In this document: one piece after another, positions 26,801-35,375 of the stretch
Position numbering within the stretch: position 1 is the first letter of the stretch
How the letters are laid out: every line of letters begins with the position of its first letter
Source of the DNA: Chitinophagales bacterium
GTDB lineage: Bacteria > Bacteroidota > Bacteroidia > Chitinophagales > LD1
Direction of reading: 5' to 3'
Assembly: GCA_016787045.1 (NCBI GenBank)
Contig: JAEUVA010000002.1
Coordinates: forward strand, 186,001 to 250,000
DNA length: 64,000 bases
Position numbers and translations under genes: made by a program
Notes under the pieces: generated by a model
Seen by the model: the letters and a program-made list of their open reading frames with translations, nothing else
What the model was told of the DNA's origin: nothing
Databases searched by the model: none

Positions 26801-28252
26801 ATTAGTTACGTGAAAAGGAAAGCCAGAACTGCCGCCACCGCCACCAAGGCAGGTATTTAAACTTTGGTGAATATACCCGATAGAGTCGTGCGATAGAAAG
26901 TAATACTTACTATTTTCGCATGCTGTAACCGAGCGCACCTCCTGAGTAGGGAAAAGTGCCCCTGCATGTACCTGCACACTATTAATCACGTTGCCGGTAT
27001 TCATGTTAATGTTATAGATATAAGGAAGGGGGGGAAGTGCACCACCCGTACCGCCAATAACTAAGCGGGTTTGGTCGCAGTTAAAAGCAATATTCCAAAA
27101 CTCTGTACTGCCAAACAGACCACCCGGGCTGGCATTATTCCACTGTAAAGCGGCAGCGGTATTTACCTTAAATATTTTTGCTAATGAGCCATTAGTTACA
27201 TAAGAGTTCCCCACGTAATCAACTGCAAAAGTTCCCAACCATTCTGTGGTGTCGTATGGAGTATTGTAAGTCCATTGCAAGGCACCCGCAGCATTGTATT
27301 TCAATAACTGTAAGGGTGATGTACCGCCTATAATGTACACATTACCCGCTGCATCGCGCTCACACTCCCACACACAATCCCATCCGGTGCTTACAAAGTT
27401 GGGGGTTTGTACCCAAGGATCCACCACAAGTGTTTTGGTTTTATCGTAACCGGCTACAATAAAACTTACGGTGTTGTTTTGTAGAAAGAATTTAGAGTAA
27501 ACAGATTGGTTCTGATTTCCGGCATAAAAAGTAACCGGAGCATGTTCTATCATTTCACCAAGAGCGGTATTGATTACTATTTCTCCGGCATTATTCAAAA
27601 CTGCGGGTTTTGAATAGCGAAGTTGTACTTTAGATAAATCTCCCCCCGGGCGTACTACTAATGAATACTTAATACCACACTCTCCTGTAAACTCATATAC
27701 CACATCAATGTTTGGGTACAGGTTTTTGTAGGTTAATTTTTTGTAGGATTTAATCTGATTGGCATTTTCCTCAACACCTTTGCCGTTTACAAAAGTATAG
27801 CTATGATAAAAGCTATTTTTTTCGTCAGCAATAATGCTTACATTGGGATTTGCTCCAACCCACTCAGCACTTACTACATCGCGAGTTTCAATTAGCTTGT
27901 GGCCTATTTTTTCAAACTCTTGCCAATCTGCCAAAGTGTTGAACCCTTCATTTTTGCGATTGTAGCGATCTACTTTTTCCTCTACTGTCCTTGGTTTTTT
28001 CTCGGTTTTCAAAAAGGAAAAAACTACTCCCTTTTTGGTGAAAAGAAAATCTTCACCACCACCATCAAACGCATATTCAACAGTATTTGTAGAGTTCTGT
28101 TTATCGGGTAGCGAAAACTGGCCTTTGTTTTCAATAAACACTTTTAGATCATCGCGAGATACTGACCAACCTGCAGATGCCTGGTGTGTGTTTTGTGAAA
28201 TCAAACCGGTGCTTACAAAAAGTAGCAGTAGAAAGTAAAATTGTTTTTTCAT
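23807..28252 (-). CDS. Secreted DUF7948/beta-propeller repeat protein with T9SS type A domain
   Basis: The product has 1,481 residues. A signal peptide (MKKQFYFLLLLFVSTGLISQ) is followed by a DUF7948-type domain at about residues 35-280 (FIENKGQF, then KNLYPNIDVVYEF and YSLVVRPGGD). A beta-propeller of SBBP-like blades follows to about 640 (VYIIGG, DIDSCGNIFVGS). A short Cys-rich, Gly/Pro/Thr-rich stretch comes next, then six tandem SprB-like repeats at about 815-1258, an Ig-like domain (FCAGDSAKICAPTGYSSY) and a C-terminal sorting domain (VIVYPNPLSEGYWSL, ending AIKLIKL). It is probably a large surface or released protein of the T9SS route. It is monocistronic, with its own terminator. Confidence 0.93.
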   Translation of the reverse strand: MKKQFYFLLLLFVSTGLISQNTHQASAGWSVSRDDLKVFIENKGQFSLPDKQNSTNTVEYAFDGGGEDFLFTKKGVVFSFLKTEKKPRTVEEKVDRYNRKNEGFNTLADWQEFEKIGHKLIETRDVVSAEWVGANPNVSIIADEKNSFYHSYTFVNGKGVEENANQIKSYKKLTYKNLYPNIDVVYEFTGECGIKYSLVVRPGGDLSKVQLRYSKPAVLNNAGEIVINTALGEMIEHAPVTFYAGNQNQSVYSKFFLQNNTVSFIVAGYDKTKTLVVDPWVQTPNFVSTGWDCVWECERDAAGNVYIIGGTSPLQLLKYNAAGALQWTYNTPYDTTEWLGTFAVDYVGNSYVTNGSLAKIFKVNTAAALQWNNASPGGLFGSTEFWNIAFNCDQTRLVIGGTGGALPPLPYIYNINMNTGNVINSVQVHAGALFPTQEVRSVTACENSKYYFLSHDSIGYIHQSLNTCLGGGGGSSGFPFHVTNGFSLGYKCENWRYNNTGIMALAFYNGFVYVHRGNQLQKRDFATGAVVGTVAIPNGTFTTTFGSNQVGCSGIDIDSCGNIFVGSINNVYKFNTNLQQTGSFATSSNFNIYDVEVSANGDIIACGSTGTSSSGARTGYIQSWAGGACAIKPLVCCDATVCPIPPQCIQGSSVTLTTTSTGGTWSGPGVNSSGVFNPATAGVGTHTVTYTLPCGSESINIVVNNCSALSVCDNNGTYQVSGGTGPYTWYEYNPGGTTPITNQAQCVACGGSWLLNQCFNPFPIAVTSCNTPAGWVQVGTGVTHTPGQTYPMQVVDNAGTVFSIPNAASVQSCSGCTLVASATSTAASCGNNNGSATANPSGGTASTYLWSNGANTQTASNLAAGSYQVTVSGGGCSATASVTVASNGTPLTLNTTSTAAGCTSTGSATVNVTAGTAPFTYAWSNGATTPSINAAAGSYQVTVTGTGGCTASATATIANNGSTITLNTSSTAAGCTTNGSATVNVTAGTGPYTYSWSNGATTSSINAAAGNYQVTVTGAGGCSASATATIGSSGSAITLATSATGAGCGTSNGTASVNVTAGNGPFTYAWSNSGTGTSISNIPAGNYSVTVTGSGGCSATASVSVTGGTPLNLVTSTQQSSCTGNTGSAIVNVITGTGPYTYNWSTGATTQSITSMGQGTYTVTVTGSGNCSASTTVVITAANGVTLSLVSTHTTCGNNNGSASASTSSGTAPFTFSWSNGATSATINNLPAGSYNVTVTDANNCTATASAVVNPSGGTGVTISSDKPIFCAGDSAKICAPTGYSSYTWNTGATTPCIYVKNAGNYKVTVTDNGGCSAASNSLTQNVHPVPSVGITVKGDTLTSSTALSYQWYRNGSPIPGATSQQYIVSQSGYYQVQITDGNGCKNISEPVELSVTGIENLQDSKVIVYPNPLSEGYWSLQVTAQWIGADVEIFDAAGKLVYISTIKTLQSQVLFDAAQGVYTLRVHKQKNDVAIKLIKL
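24485..25806 (-). repeat. Six tandem repeats of about 220 bp
   Basis: Six units of 72-74 residues follow one another without spacers. Each contains a Cys-Gly or Cys-Thr core (STAAGCTSTGSATVNV), PYTYxWSNGATT, an INAAAGSYQVTV turn and a second GGCSASATATI strand. The middle units are close enough that the DNA strings almost match, which suggests recent duplication or recombination between units. Confidence 0.85.
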
Positions 28253-28377
28253 TAAAGAGGGGGTTATGGTTGATTTTGAAACTATCTGACGAAAATAAAT
28301 TATTACCAGAAAATTTGACTGAATTTACGACATTGGCGTTGCGTATGATGCTCTTTTTTTTCTCTAAAAGTTAATGT

Positions 28378-29439
28378 TTGAACAGGTATCTTTTTCCCTT
28401 TTCGTGGGTTATGTGGTGTGTTACAGAGCTGCGAAACTATCTCTACAACAGGCGCATGATAAAGTCTGTACGGTTTGATTTTCCAATCATCTCTATTGGA
28501 AATTTATCTGTAGGAGGCACCGGCAAATCGCCACACACCGAGCATCTGTTACAATTGTTGTTATATACGCATCAAGTGGCTACGCTCAGCAGAGGATATG
28601 GCCGAAAGTCGGTAGGATTCAAAGTGGTGCAGGCAAATTCCTTGGCCACAGAAGTAGGTGATGAGCCGCTCATGTTTAAGCAAAAGCACCCGGATGCCTT
28701 AATTACTGTTGGTGAAGATAGAGTGGATGCTATACCGGAAATTTTGCAAATGAAGCCGGACTTAGATGTTATACTTTTAGACGATGCCTACCAGCATCGG
28801 GGTGTAAGACCCGGATTGTCAATTTTGCTGACCACTTACAAATATCCATTTTACAAGGATGAATTATTTCCGGTTGGTCAGTTAAGAGAAAGCAAAGCGA
28901 ATTACAAACGCGCAGATATTTTAGTGGTTACTCAATGCCCAGCAAAATTACCTCCGGTAGAAAAGCAAAATATAATCGTTCAACTCAAACCACAACCCCA
29001 TCAAAAGGTATATTTTACTACATACCACTACGGGCAGTTGTACTCGTTGTATGATTTTAATTGGAAGTATGACCTGCATAAAGACACCATTGTATTGCTT
29101 CTATGTGGCATTGCAAACCCTCATGAGTTAATGCAGCAAATTCAACAACAAGTAACCACTGTGCATTTAAGGCAGTTTGCTGACCATCATACCTATGATT
29201 TGCACGATATGGATAGTATTCGTGAAACGTGGAGCCATATTGGTGATAAGAAGAAAGTATTGATAACTACAGAGAAAGATGCCGTGCGCTTATTGCCTCA
29301 TCGCGATTGGCTGCTAGCCAATAAAATTGAAGTAGTAATACAACCTATTCAGGTAAAGTTTCTATTTAACGAAGGGGAGCAATTTGATAACGATGTGATA
29401 AACTACATTGTTTGGGAAAAGAATCAGACAATTGCTTAA
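28378..29439 (+). CDS. lpxK: Tetraacyldisaccharide 4'-kinase
   Basis: This 353-residue enzyme phosphorylates the lipid A disaccharide at the 4' position in the inner membrane. An N-terminal hydrophobic helix and the family-typical YLFPFSWVMWCVTELRNYLY are followed by the P-loop GNLSVGGTGKSPHTEHL (residues about 41-57) and LDDAYQHRGVRPGLSILLT. The start is TTG at 28378: a TAA stop lies in frame at 28372-28374, and the next ATG (codon 12) would remove conserved N-terminal residues. The purine nucleoside phosphorylase gene follows after 31 bp and is probably in the same operon. Confidence 0.94.
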   Translation: MNRYLFPFSWVMWCVTELRNYLYNRRMIKSVRFDFPIISIGNLSVGGTGKSPHTEHLLQLLLYTHQVATLSRGYGRKSVGFKVVQANSLATEVGDEPLMFKQKHPDALITVGEDRVDAIPEILQMKPDLDVILLDDAYQHRGVRPGLSILLTTYKYPFYKDELFPVGQLRESKANYKRADILVVTQCPAKLPPVEKQNIIVQLKPQPHQKVYFTTYHYGQLYSLYDFNWKYDLHKDTIVLLLCGIANPHELMQQIQQQVTTVHLRQFADHHTYDLHDMDSIRETWSHIGDKKKVLITTEKDAVRLLPHRDWLLANKIEVVIQPIQVKFLFNEGEQFDNDVINYIVWEKNQTIA

Positions 29440-29470
29440 CAAATATACTTTCGCTGCTTCAACTATAAAT

Positions 29471-30295
29471 ATGAGCCAGTTAGCAGAGCAAATTCAACAG
29501 ACTAAAACATTTTTAGAAAGCAAAATCAGCAATAAATATGAGCACGGTATCATACTTGGTTCTGGTTTGGGCAATTTAGTCAATCACATACAGATACATG
29601 TGCAGATTCCATATTCCGAGATTCCCAATTTTCCGGTTGCTACAGTACTGGGGCATAAAGGAAGTTTGATTTTTGGTGTACTGGGCGGAAAAAATGTAGT
29701 AGCCATGAGTGGCCGCTTCCATTACTACGAGGGATACACCATGCAAGAGGTTACCTTTCCCATACGAGTAATGAAAGCATTGGGAGTAGAAACACTCATT
29801 ATCTCTAACGCTAGTGGTGGCATGAATGCAGATTTTGAGTTAGGTGATATTATGATTATCACCGACCATATTTACTTACAACCTGAGCACCCACTACGCG
29901 GTAAAAACGATGAAAACTTAGGCCCACGTTTCCCGAATATGAACAATGCTTACGATGAAGAACTTATCCGTAAAGCACTTACCATTGCTATTGATAACAA
30001 CATTACTTGCCACACCGGTGTATATGTGGGTGTGCAAGGCCCTACATTCGAAACTCCGGCAGAATACAAGATGTTTCACCTGATAGGTGGCGATGCGGTG
30101 GGTATGAGCACTACACCCGAAGTAGTGGTTGCGCGCCATGCCAATATGCGGGTATTTGCACTTTCGGTAATCAGCGATATGGGGTATCCTCCTGAAAAAG
30201 CTGATAAGGTAACGCACGAGTTTGTACTGCAAAAAGCTAAAGAGGCCGAACCGAAAATGACAAAGATTGTAACTGAGCTTTTGGCACAGATTTAA
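29471..30295 (+). CDS. Purine nucleoside phosphorylase (trimeric type)
   Basis: This 274-residue enzyme splits purine nucleosides with phosphate, giving the base and ribose 1-phosphate. The start at 29471 (MSQLAEQIQQTK) was chosen over an earlier ATG that would overlap lpxK. The PNP-I landmarks are present: GIILGSGLGNLV (phosphate loop), GRFHYYEGYTMQEVTFPIR, SNASGGMN, GVYVGVQGPTFETPAEYKM and AVGMSTTPEVVVARH. The residue at the position of human Asn243 (SLITN) reads Asp in SVISDMGY. Asp there is associated with altered base preference in engineered enzymes, but its meaning here is uncertain. Confidence 0.93.
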   Translation: MSQLAEQIQQTKTFLESKISNKYEHGIILGSGLGNLVNHIQIHVQIPYSEIPNFPVATVLGHKGSLIFGVLGGKNVVAMSGRFHYYEGYTMQEVTFPIRVMKALGVETLIISNASGGMNADFELGDIMIITDHIYLQPEHPLRGKNDENLGPRFPNMNNAYDEELIRKALTIAIDNNITCHTGVYVGVQGPTFETPAEYKMFHLIGGDAVGMSTTPEVVVARHANMRVFALSVISDMGYPPEKADKVTHEFVLQKAKEAEPKMTKIVTELLAQI

Positions 30296-30310
30296 ATTGA
30301 ACTATATCTG

Positions 30311-31330
30311 TTATTCGCAAATCTGCAAAGTACTACCTTTAAAGCGCAGGCCCGCACTTAACGGGTGGCAGGCCAATGTGTCAAGGCCTGCATCGGTGAG
30401 TAATACACTATCAACTTGCTTGTAGTATCGGCTGCTTAATACGCCATAACCACCAGTTACATTGGTATAGGGCGGAAGTGCCTCGTTAGAGCCAATACCT
30501 GTTTGTTGTGTGTTGATGGAAGAAATATACGTAGCCAACTGCTCTCCCCCGGCACTTATCTTAAAGGTCATACCTTTAGATTTATTGAACAGACGATAAC
30601 GATCCGTGCGTTTTTCTAAGCGGGCACTCAGTGAATTAATCAGAGTTACAGCAGAAAAATCTGCTTGCACGGGTGCTGCCCCTAAAATATACTCTATAGA
30701 AGAAGATTTGAGTAAGTAAAACTCAATAAAAGTATCTTTCAATAGAGTATTGCTTGCGGCATCATATTCTAAATAAGGGAATCGAACCATCAAGTCATAT
30801 ATTCCAGCATTTACTGCTGTATAAAAGTTTACTGCGGGCGGATTAACAGTTCTTAGGGGCAGCTTTTGACCCTTGATTGGCACATTAATGCTAAAATCAT
30901 TCACCAGCTTTGTTTTGGCAGAAATCGTATTGCCATTTGAGGTGTTTTTTACTTGTAGTTCATATTCTTTAGAGCTATCTAAGTTGCCATTAAATGTAAA
31001 AACAACATTATTGGCATTCGAAAATATGCCACTGTCTTTTGGTAACACAACTTTAGTGAGCGTAAAGGTAGCTCCGCTTGGCAAAGTTTTAAGTTGTACA
31101 AATAAACTATCGGAGTAATATATAGAGTCATTAGCAACAGCAGCGGTGTAGGCATTGCCATCAATCAAAAAACCTTTTTGTATGCGGATGTAGTGTGTGT
31201 TTTCTTGTGGGTTGAGCAACCCATAAACCACCGGAACTTCTTTGTAATTGGCCGTGATGTCAAAATCTTGCTTGCAGGATTGAATGCTCAAAACCCAAAC
31301 AACAGACAGTGTAATGAAGATATATTTCAT
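30311..31330 (-). CDS. Lipoprotein, DUF4249-like
   Basis: The 339-residue product begins with a lipoprotein signal (MKYIFITLSVVWVLSIQSC, acylated Cys19). After it comes VPVVYGLLNPQENTHYIRIQ, which resembles the opening of DUF4249 proteins, a Bacteroidota family of outer-membrane-associated lipoproteins often found near TonB-dependent receptors. The rest is beta-rich, with FTFNGNLDSSKEYELQVKN typical of an Ig-like domain. No receptor gene is adjacent. It converges on the phosphorylase gene with 15 bp between. The DUF assignment is tentative. Confidence 0.8.
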   Translation of the reverse strand: MKYIFITLSVVWVLSIQSCKQDFDITANYKEVPVVYGLLNPQENTHYIRIQKGFLIDGNAYTAAVANDSIYYSDSLFVQLKTLPSGATFTLTKVVLPKDSGIFSNANNVVFTFNGNLDSSKEYELQVKNTSNGNTISAKTKLVNDFSINVPIKGQKLPLRTVNPPAVNFYTAVNAGIYDLMVRFPYLEYDAASNTLLKDTFIEFYLLKSSSIEYILGAAPVQADFSAVTLINSLSARLEKRTDRYRLFNKSKGMTFKISAGGEQLATYISSINTQQTGIGSNEALPPYTNVTGGYGVLSSRYYKQVDSVLLTDAGLDTLACHPLSAGLRFKGSTLQICE

Positions 31331-31373
31331 AAGGAGCGCAAACGTAAACGAAAATTTAGCAAGTAATAATGAT

Positions 31374-32144
31374 TTACCCCCTGCTCTTTATTACTTCATA
31401 AAGTATTACCCCTGTACTTACCGATACGTTCAAACTCTCCGTTTGTCCGCTCATAGGTATGGTAATCGTTTCATCTGAAAGTTTTCGCAGTTCGCCCGAA
31501 ACACCATCGCCCTCGCTGCCCATAATTATGGCTACAGGCAATTGCCAGTCAGCACGCGCAATATTAGTTCCTTTCATGTGCGCAGCATACACTCTAAATC
31601 CATTGGCCTTGAGAAATTTAACCGTCATCGCCAAACTTTTTTCGCGACAAACGTGGATGTTGCCAAGCGCACCTGCACTGGTTTTCATGGCTTCTGCATT
31701 GATTTGGGCAGCACCTGTAGCCGGAATAACCAAACCATGAACACCAAAACACTCTGCACTGCGGGCAATGGCACCAAAATTTCCCACATCCGTAATTCCA
31801 TCTAAAATCAACAGCAAGGGGTTTTCACCTTTTTCTAAGGCCTGATGAATAACATCTTCTAACTTTTGGTATTCTATCATAGATAAAAAACCAATAACAC
31901 CCTGATGGTTGGCCTCTTTGTGTTTAGAATATTTGCGGACTATTCCTTCTAATTTTTCTTTAGGTACCAGTTGCACGGGCACTTCTTGCTCGCGTGCTAT
32001 CTGATGTATTAGTTTGGGTTCATCTCCGGTGGCAGTTTTGAGGAGCAATATTTTATCAAACCGCTTGCCCTCTCGCATAGCGTCTAATATGGGCTTGCGA
32101 CCAAAAACACAAAAACTATTTCCTCTTGTAGAATTACTTAACAT
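31374..32144 (-). CDS. rlmB: 23S rRNA 2'-O-methyltransferase, TrmH/SPOUT family
   Basis: This 256-residue SPOUT enzyme opens with the substrate-binding domain (CVFGRKPILDAMREGKRFDKI). The knot motifs follow: LDGITDVGNFGAIARSAE (motif 1), IMGSEGDGVSGELRKLSD (motif 2) and IPMSGQTESLNVSVSTGVIL (motif 3). The N-terminal domain and length fit RlmB, which methylates G2251 in the peptidyl-transferase centre, better than a tRNA Gm18 enzyme. It is a single gene, transcribed toward the DUF4249-like lipoprotein gene on the same strand with 43 bp between. Confidence 0.9.
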   Translation of the reverse strand: MLSNSTRGNSFCVFGRKPILDAMREGKRFDKILLLKTATGDEPKLIHQIAREQEVPVQLVPKEKLEGIVRKYSKHKEANHQGVIGFLSMIEYQKLEDVIHQALEKGENPLLLILDGITDVGNFGAIARSAECFGVHGLVIPATGAAQINAEAMKTSAGALGNIHVCREKSLAMTVKFLKANGFRVYAAHMKGTNIARADWQLPVAIIMGSEGDGVSGELRKLSDETITIPMSGQTESLNVSVSTGVILYEVIKSRG

Positions 32145-32266
32145 AGATCGCTTTGAAAAATCAATGTTAGCAAAGTATTTTCAGGCACACAGTTTGTTAT
32201 CACTTTAACGCTTTTTGATTTCTTTATCCATACCTAATGGTTAAACTTGCAATTAAAATTAACAGC

Positions 32267-33109
32267 ATGCGCTATCTGATTTTTACTCTTACAATTTTGG
32301 GAGCCACTCAGCTAATTGCTCAAAACACGTCTAAACCCAAGCCCATACCGCAAAAGCCCAAATACGATACCACAAGATTTGTTTTAGTGGATGGAGGTTC
32401 TTTTAAAATGGGCACTTCTGAGTATGTAGAGCTACACGAAACACCGGCACATGAAGTTACCGTAAAGCCATTTATTATAGGTAAAACTGAGGTTACTTTT
32501 GATGAGTATGATAAGTATATGTTGGCCACCAAGCAAGACACTGCACGCAAAAGCATGTGGGGGCGCGGAAAGCAACCGGCCATTAGTGTAAGTTGGTTAG
32601 ATGCTGTAGCGTATTGTAACTGGCTTAGTGTACAAGAGGGATTCTCAAAATGTTATGTAATTGAGGGTGAAAAAGTGTTGTGGAATGATACCGCCAAGGG
32701 ATACAGACTGCCAACTGAAGCTGAGTGGGAATATGCTGCAAGAGGTGGCAATAAAAGTAAAATGACTTTGTACGCTGGCAGCAAAGAAATAGACGAAGTG
32801 GCCTGGTACAAAGATAACTCCGGTGCTCAAACTCATCCTGTAGCTTCTAAAAAGCCAAATGAGTTAGGTCTCTATGATATGAATGGCAATGTTTGGGAAT
32901 GGGTGTGGGATATCTATGACTGGAATTACTACAAATACTCACCACAAGACAACCCCCGTGGCCCAGAAGTAGGTACTTACCGGGTGATGAGAGGTGGCGC
33001 ATTTTACAATGAAGAAAAGCATGTACATATACCCACACGCCAAAACTCATACGTAGTTTTTAAGCAAAACAGTGTAGGTTTCAGAATTGCAAGAACATAC
33101 TTTCCTTAG
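32267..33109 (+). CDS. SUMF1/formylglycine-generating-enzyme-domain protein, exported
   Basis: The product is 280 residues from the ATG at 32267, which opens a signal peptide (MRYLIFTLTILGATQLIAQ). An upstream ATG at 32237 would extend it by ten residues. A SUMF1-type domain fills about residues 40-278: FVLVDGGSFKMGTSEYVELH, ISVSWLDAVAYCNWLS, YRLPTEAEWEYAARGG, GNVWEWVWD and GFRIAR. Bacteroidota use this fold in GldJ/GldK-type T9SS and gliding proteins as well as in sulfatase activation. No lipobox is present and the catalytic Cys pair of true FGEs is not evident, so a structural role is more likely than catalysis. Confidence 0.88.
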   Translation: MRYLIFTLTILGATQLIAQNTSKPKPIPQKPKYDTTRFVLVDGGSFKMGTSEYVELHETPAHEVTVKPFIIGKTEVTFDEYDKYMLATKQDTARKSMWGRGKQPAISVSWLDAVAYCNWLSVQEGFSKCYVIEGEKVLWNDTAKGYRLPTEAEWEYAARGGNKSKMTLYAGSKEIDEVAWYKDNSGAQTHPVASKKPNELGLYDMNGNVWEWVWDIYDWNYYKYSPQDNPRGPEVGTYRVMRGGAFYNEEKHVHIPTRQNSYVVFKQNSVGFRIARTYFP

Positions 33110-33128
33110 TACAACTTTTTTAAGAGTA

Positions 33129-33158
33129 TTGTTTTTTTCAATTATCCCCCTATATTTG
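33129..33158 (+). promoter_or_regulatory. Promoter of the RRM protein gene (-33 TTG, 19 bp, -7 TATATTTG)
   Basis: TTG at 33129-33131 and TATATTTG at 33151-33158 are separated by 19 bp, matching the Bacteroidota housekeeping promoter. The predicted 5' leader of about 45 nt contains a hairpin, ACACTG with CGGTGT (33164-33180). Confidence 0.7.
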
Positions 33159-33210
33159 GCGCAACACTGCAAAACGGTGTAGTATTATTTAACCCTTATT
33201 TTTTAAAAAC

Positions 33211-33459
33211 ATGAACATTTATGTAGCTAATGTCAGCTTCCGTGCAAGAGAAGAGGACTTGAAAGAAGTTTTCGCCCGTTATGGTGAGGTTTCTTCTGTA
33301 AAAATTTTGAAAGACCGTGAAACTAACCGCAGCCGTGGTTTTGGTTTTGTGGAAATGCCTAACGATGATGAGGCGCGCAACGCCATTGAAGCCGTTAATG
33401 GGCAAGAGTTTCAACAAAGAAACTTAGTAGTGAAAGAAGCATTGCCTCCAAAACAATAG
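33211..33459 (+). CDS. RRM-domain RNA-binding protein
   Basis: This 82-residue protein is a single RNA recognition motif. RNP2 is IYVANV (residues 3-8) and RNP1 is RGFGFVEM (about 42-49), with the aromatic residues needed for RNA stacking. The alpha/beta order is complete and a short basic/proline tail (KEALPPKQ) follows. Such small RRM proteins are common in Bacteroidota and cyanobacteria, often abundant, and are thought to act as RNA chaperones or global regulators. The gene is monocistronic, with a strong promoter, a leader hairpin and a perfect terminator, consistent with high expression. Confidence 0.95.
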   Translation: MNIYVANVSFRAREEDLKEVFARYGEVSSVKILKDRETNRSRGFGFVEMPNDDEARNAIEAVNGQEFQQRNLVVKEALPPKQ

Positions 33460-33479
33460 TTTAACTTTCTCTATATTGC

Positions 33480-33513
33480 AAACGCTCCCCAAAAGGGAGC
33501 GTTTGTTTTTTTT
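33480..33513 (+). terminator. Rho-independent terminator of the RRM protein gene
   Basis: AAACGCTCCC (33480-33489) pairs perfectly with GGGAGCGTTT (33495-33504) around CAAAA, followed by G and T8. It lies 20 bases after the RRM stop and its T-run touches the folP stop codon. Confidence 0.92.
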
Positions 33514-34330
33514 ATTGGTAATAAGCATTGAAAATCTCTATACATTCCACTGCTTCTTTCACATCATGTACACGTAGTAGATTAGCTCCGTTTATCAAAC
33601 AAAGCATGTGCAATGCGGTAGTGCCATTAAGCGCCTCTTTAGCTTGCACATTAAGCACTTTATTAATCATAGACTTACGGCTAACACCACAAAGTAGGGG
33701 CACATTTAGTTTATTAAAATGGTGTAATGTGCGCAACAGCATATAATTCTGCTCTACTGTTTTGCCAAAACCAAACCCTACATCGGCTATAAGTTGGCTT
33801 ATACCAAAGCTCAAAGCTATGGTGATTTGTTGCTCTAAAAAAGCAAATACTTCATTAGTTACATATTCGTACTCCGGAGCTATTTGCATGGTATCCGGTG
33901 CGCCCTTCATATGCATTAGGCACATTGCAGCTTTATGCTTTGCAACTACAGCAAACATTTGCTTATCGTATGTTCCACCACTAATATCGTTAACAATGTG
34001 TGCGCCACACTGTAAAACAATATCAGCTGTAGCAGCATGTATGGTATCTACAGAGATTATAGCTCTTGGAAAGTGTTGAAGGATATCTTCCACTGGCACT
34101 GCTATTCGTTCAATTTCTTCTTCTGCGGTAATAATTGCAGCACCCGGTCGGCTGCTCATACCACCTATGTCAATAATTGCTGCACCTTCTTGTAGCATTT
34201 TTTCAACTTGCTGCAAATAGGTAACATTGTGTTTGCCTCCGTCAAAAAATGAGTCGGGTGTTAGATTGAGTATGCCCATCACTTTGGGCTGAGTGAGGTC
34301 AAGTGTTTTTTCGCGGCATTGCAAAAGCAT
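33512..34330 (-). CDS. folP: Dihydropteroate synthase
   Basis: This 272-residue TIM barrel joins p-aminobenzoate to dihydropterin pyrophosphate in folate synthesis. The family signatures are present: VMGILNLTPDSFFDGGKH near the start (pterin and loop 1), IDIGGMSSRPGA (a variant of DIGGESTRPGA), ISVDT, HIVNDISGG, MHMKGAPDTMQ, LIADVGFGFGKT and GVSRKS. Met replaces Glu in the IDIGG(E)S motif, and I cannot judge the effect. It starts 3 bp after purC ends, so purC and folP are almost certainly cotranscribed, linking purine and folate supply. Confidence 0.94.
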   Translation of the reverse strand: MLLQCREKTLDLTQPKVMGILNLTPDSFFDGGKHNVTYLQQVEKMLQEGAAIIDIGGMSSRPGAAIITAEEEIERIAVPVEDILQHFPRAIISVDTIHAATADIVLQCGAHIVNDISGGTYDKQMFAVVAKHKAAMCLMHMKGAPDTMQIAPEYEYVTNEVFAFLEQQITIALSFGISQLIADVGFGFGKTVEQNYMLLRTLHHFNKLNVPLLCGVSRKSMINKVLNVQAKEALNGTTALHMLCLINGANLLRVHDVKEAVECIEIFNAYYQ

Positions 34331-34333
34331 CTG

Positions 34334-35278
34334 CTAAACTTTTTGCAGATAACCCAATACACTTTGTTCTATAGCGGGTATTGAATTATCATACCCTGAA
34401 CGGTCAAATTTTTTTCCGGTTACAATTTCATACAGTTTAATGTAGCGGTCAGTAACAGTTTGCACAAATTCATCAGGCATTACGGGCATTTGTTGTCCAT
34501 CTTTACCTTGAAAATTATTTTCAATTAACCATTGCCTTACAAATTCTTTGCTCAGTTGTTGCTGAGGTTCGCCATTTTGCTGACGTTTTTCATATCCATC
34601 TAAATAGAAATATCGCGATGAGTCTGGAGTATGTATTTCGTCTATCAGCATCACATTGCCTTTTTCATCAATACCAAATTCGTACTTTGTATCTACTAAA
34701 ATCAACCCACGCTCATTAGCCATCTGCTGCCCGCGTTCAAATACTTTGTAGGTGTATGCTTCCATTTGCTCATACACTTTTTCATCCACTAACTTTTTGC
34801 TCAGTATTTCCTCGCGCGATATATCTTCATCGTGGCCTTCCATGGCTTTTGTAGATGGAGTAATGATAGGTGAGGGGAGGCGGTCATTTTCTTTAAGTCC
34901 ATCCGGGAGAGAAACGCCACATAGCACCCGCTTGCCTGCCTTATACTCTCTGGCTGCGTGACCGGCTAAATAACCACGAATAACCATTTCTATACGTACG
35001 GGTTCGCATTTTTTGCCAATGGCAACATTAGGGTGTGGTGTTGCTTCTAGCCAATTGGGGACAATATCTGTTGTGGCGCTAAGAAAATGAGCGGCAATTT
35101 GATTGAGCACAGCCCCTTTGTGTGGTATGGGTTTGGGCAAAATGTGGTCAAATGCCGATATACGGTCGCTGGCAATAATCACTAATTTATTATCAAGCGT
35201 ATAAACATCGCGTACTTTGCCACGATAAACTGCGGTTTGCTGTGGGAAATTAAAATCAGTTTGAGCGATTGCTTGCAT
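34334..35278 (-). CDS. purC: Phosphoribosylaminoimidazole-succinocarboxamide synthase
   Basis: At 314 residues this is the long form of SAICAR synthase, as in yeast and many Bacteroidota. It joins CAIR and aspartate with ATP in purine synthesis. Motifs include [20 protein letters not shown] (ATP-binding strand), [43 protein letters not shown] and [14 protein letters not shown]. On the minus strand TAACTTTG (35306-35313), an exact TAnnTTTG match, lies about 28 bp before the start. It is the first gene of the purC-folP pair. Confidence 0.96.
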   Translation of the reverse strand: MQAIAQTDFNFPQQTAVYRGKVRDVYTLDNKLVIIASDRISAFDHILPKPIPHKGAVLNQIAAHFLSATTDIVPNWLEATPHPNVAIGKKCEPVRIEMVIRGYLAGHAAREYKAGKRVLCGVSLPDGLKENDRLPSPIITPSTKAMEGHDEDISREEILSKKLVDEKVYEQMEAYTYKVFERGQQMANERGLILVDTKYEFGIDEKGNVMLIDEIHTPDSSRYFYLDGYEKRQQNGEPQQQLSKEFVRQWLIENNFQGKDGQQMPVMPDEFVQTVTDRYIKLYEIVTGKKFDRSGYDNSIPAIEQSVLGYLQKV

Positions 35279-35305
35279 AGTGTTGATTGTAGGTTAGCTG
35301 TGTTG

Positions 35306-35313
35306 CAAAGTTA
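35306..35313 (-). promoter_or_regulatory. -7 promoter element of purC-folP
   Basis: On the minus strand TAACTTTG matches TAnnTTTG and is followed by C. A TTT run, not a full TTG, lies near -33. Confidence 0.4.
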
Positions 35314-35375
35314 ACACCACGTTCCTTTCCTGAAAGCCATGTAGATAATTTAAGTACCAATGTGGAGATAAAGCA

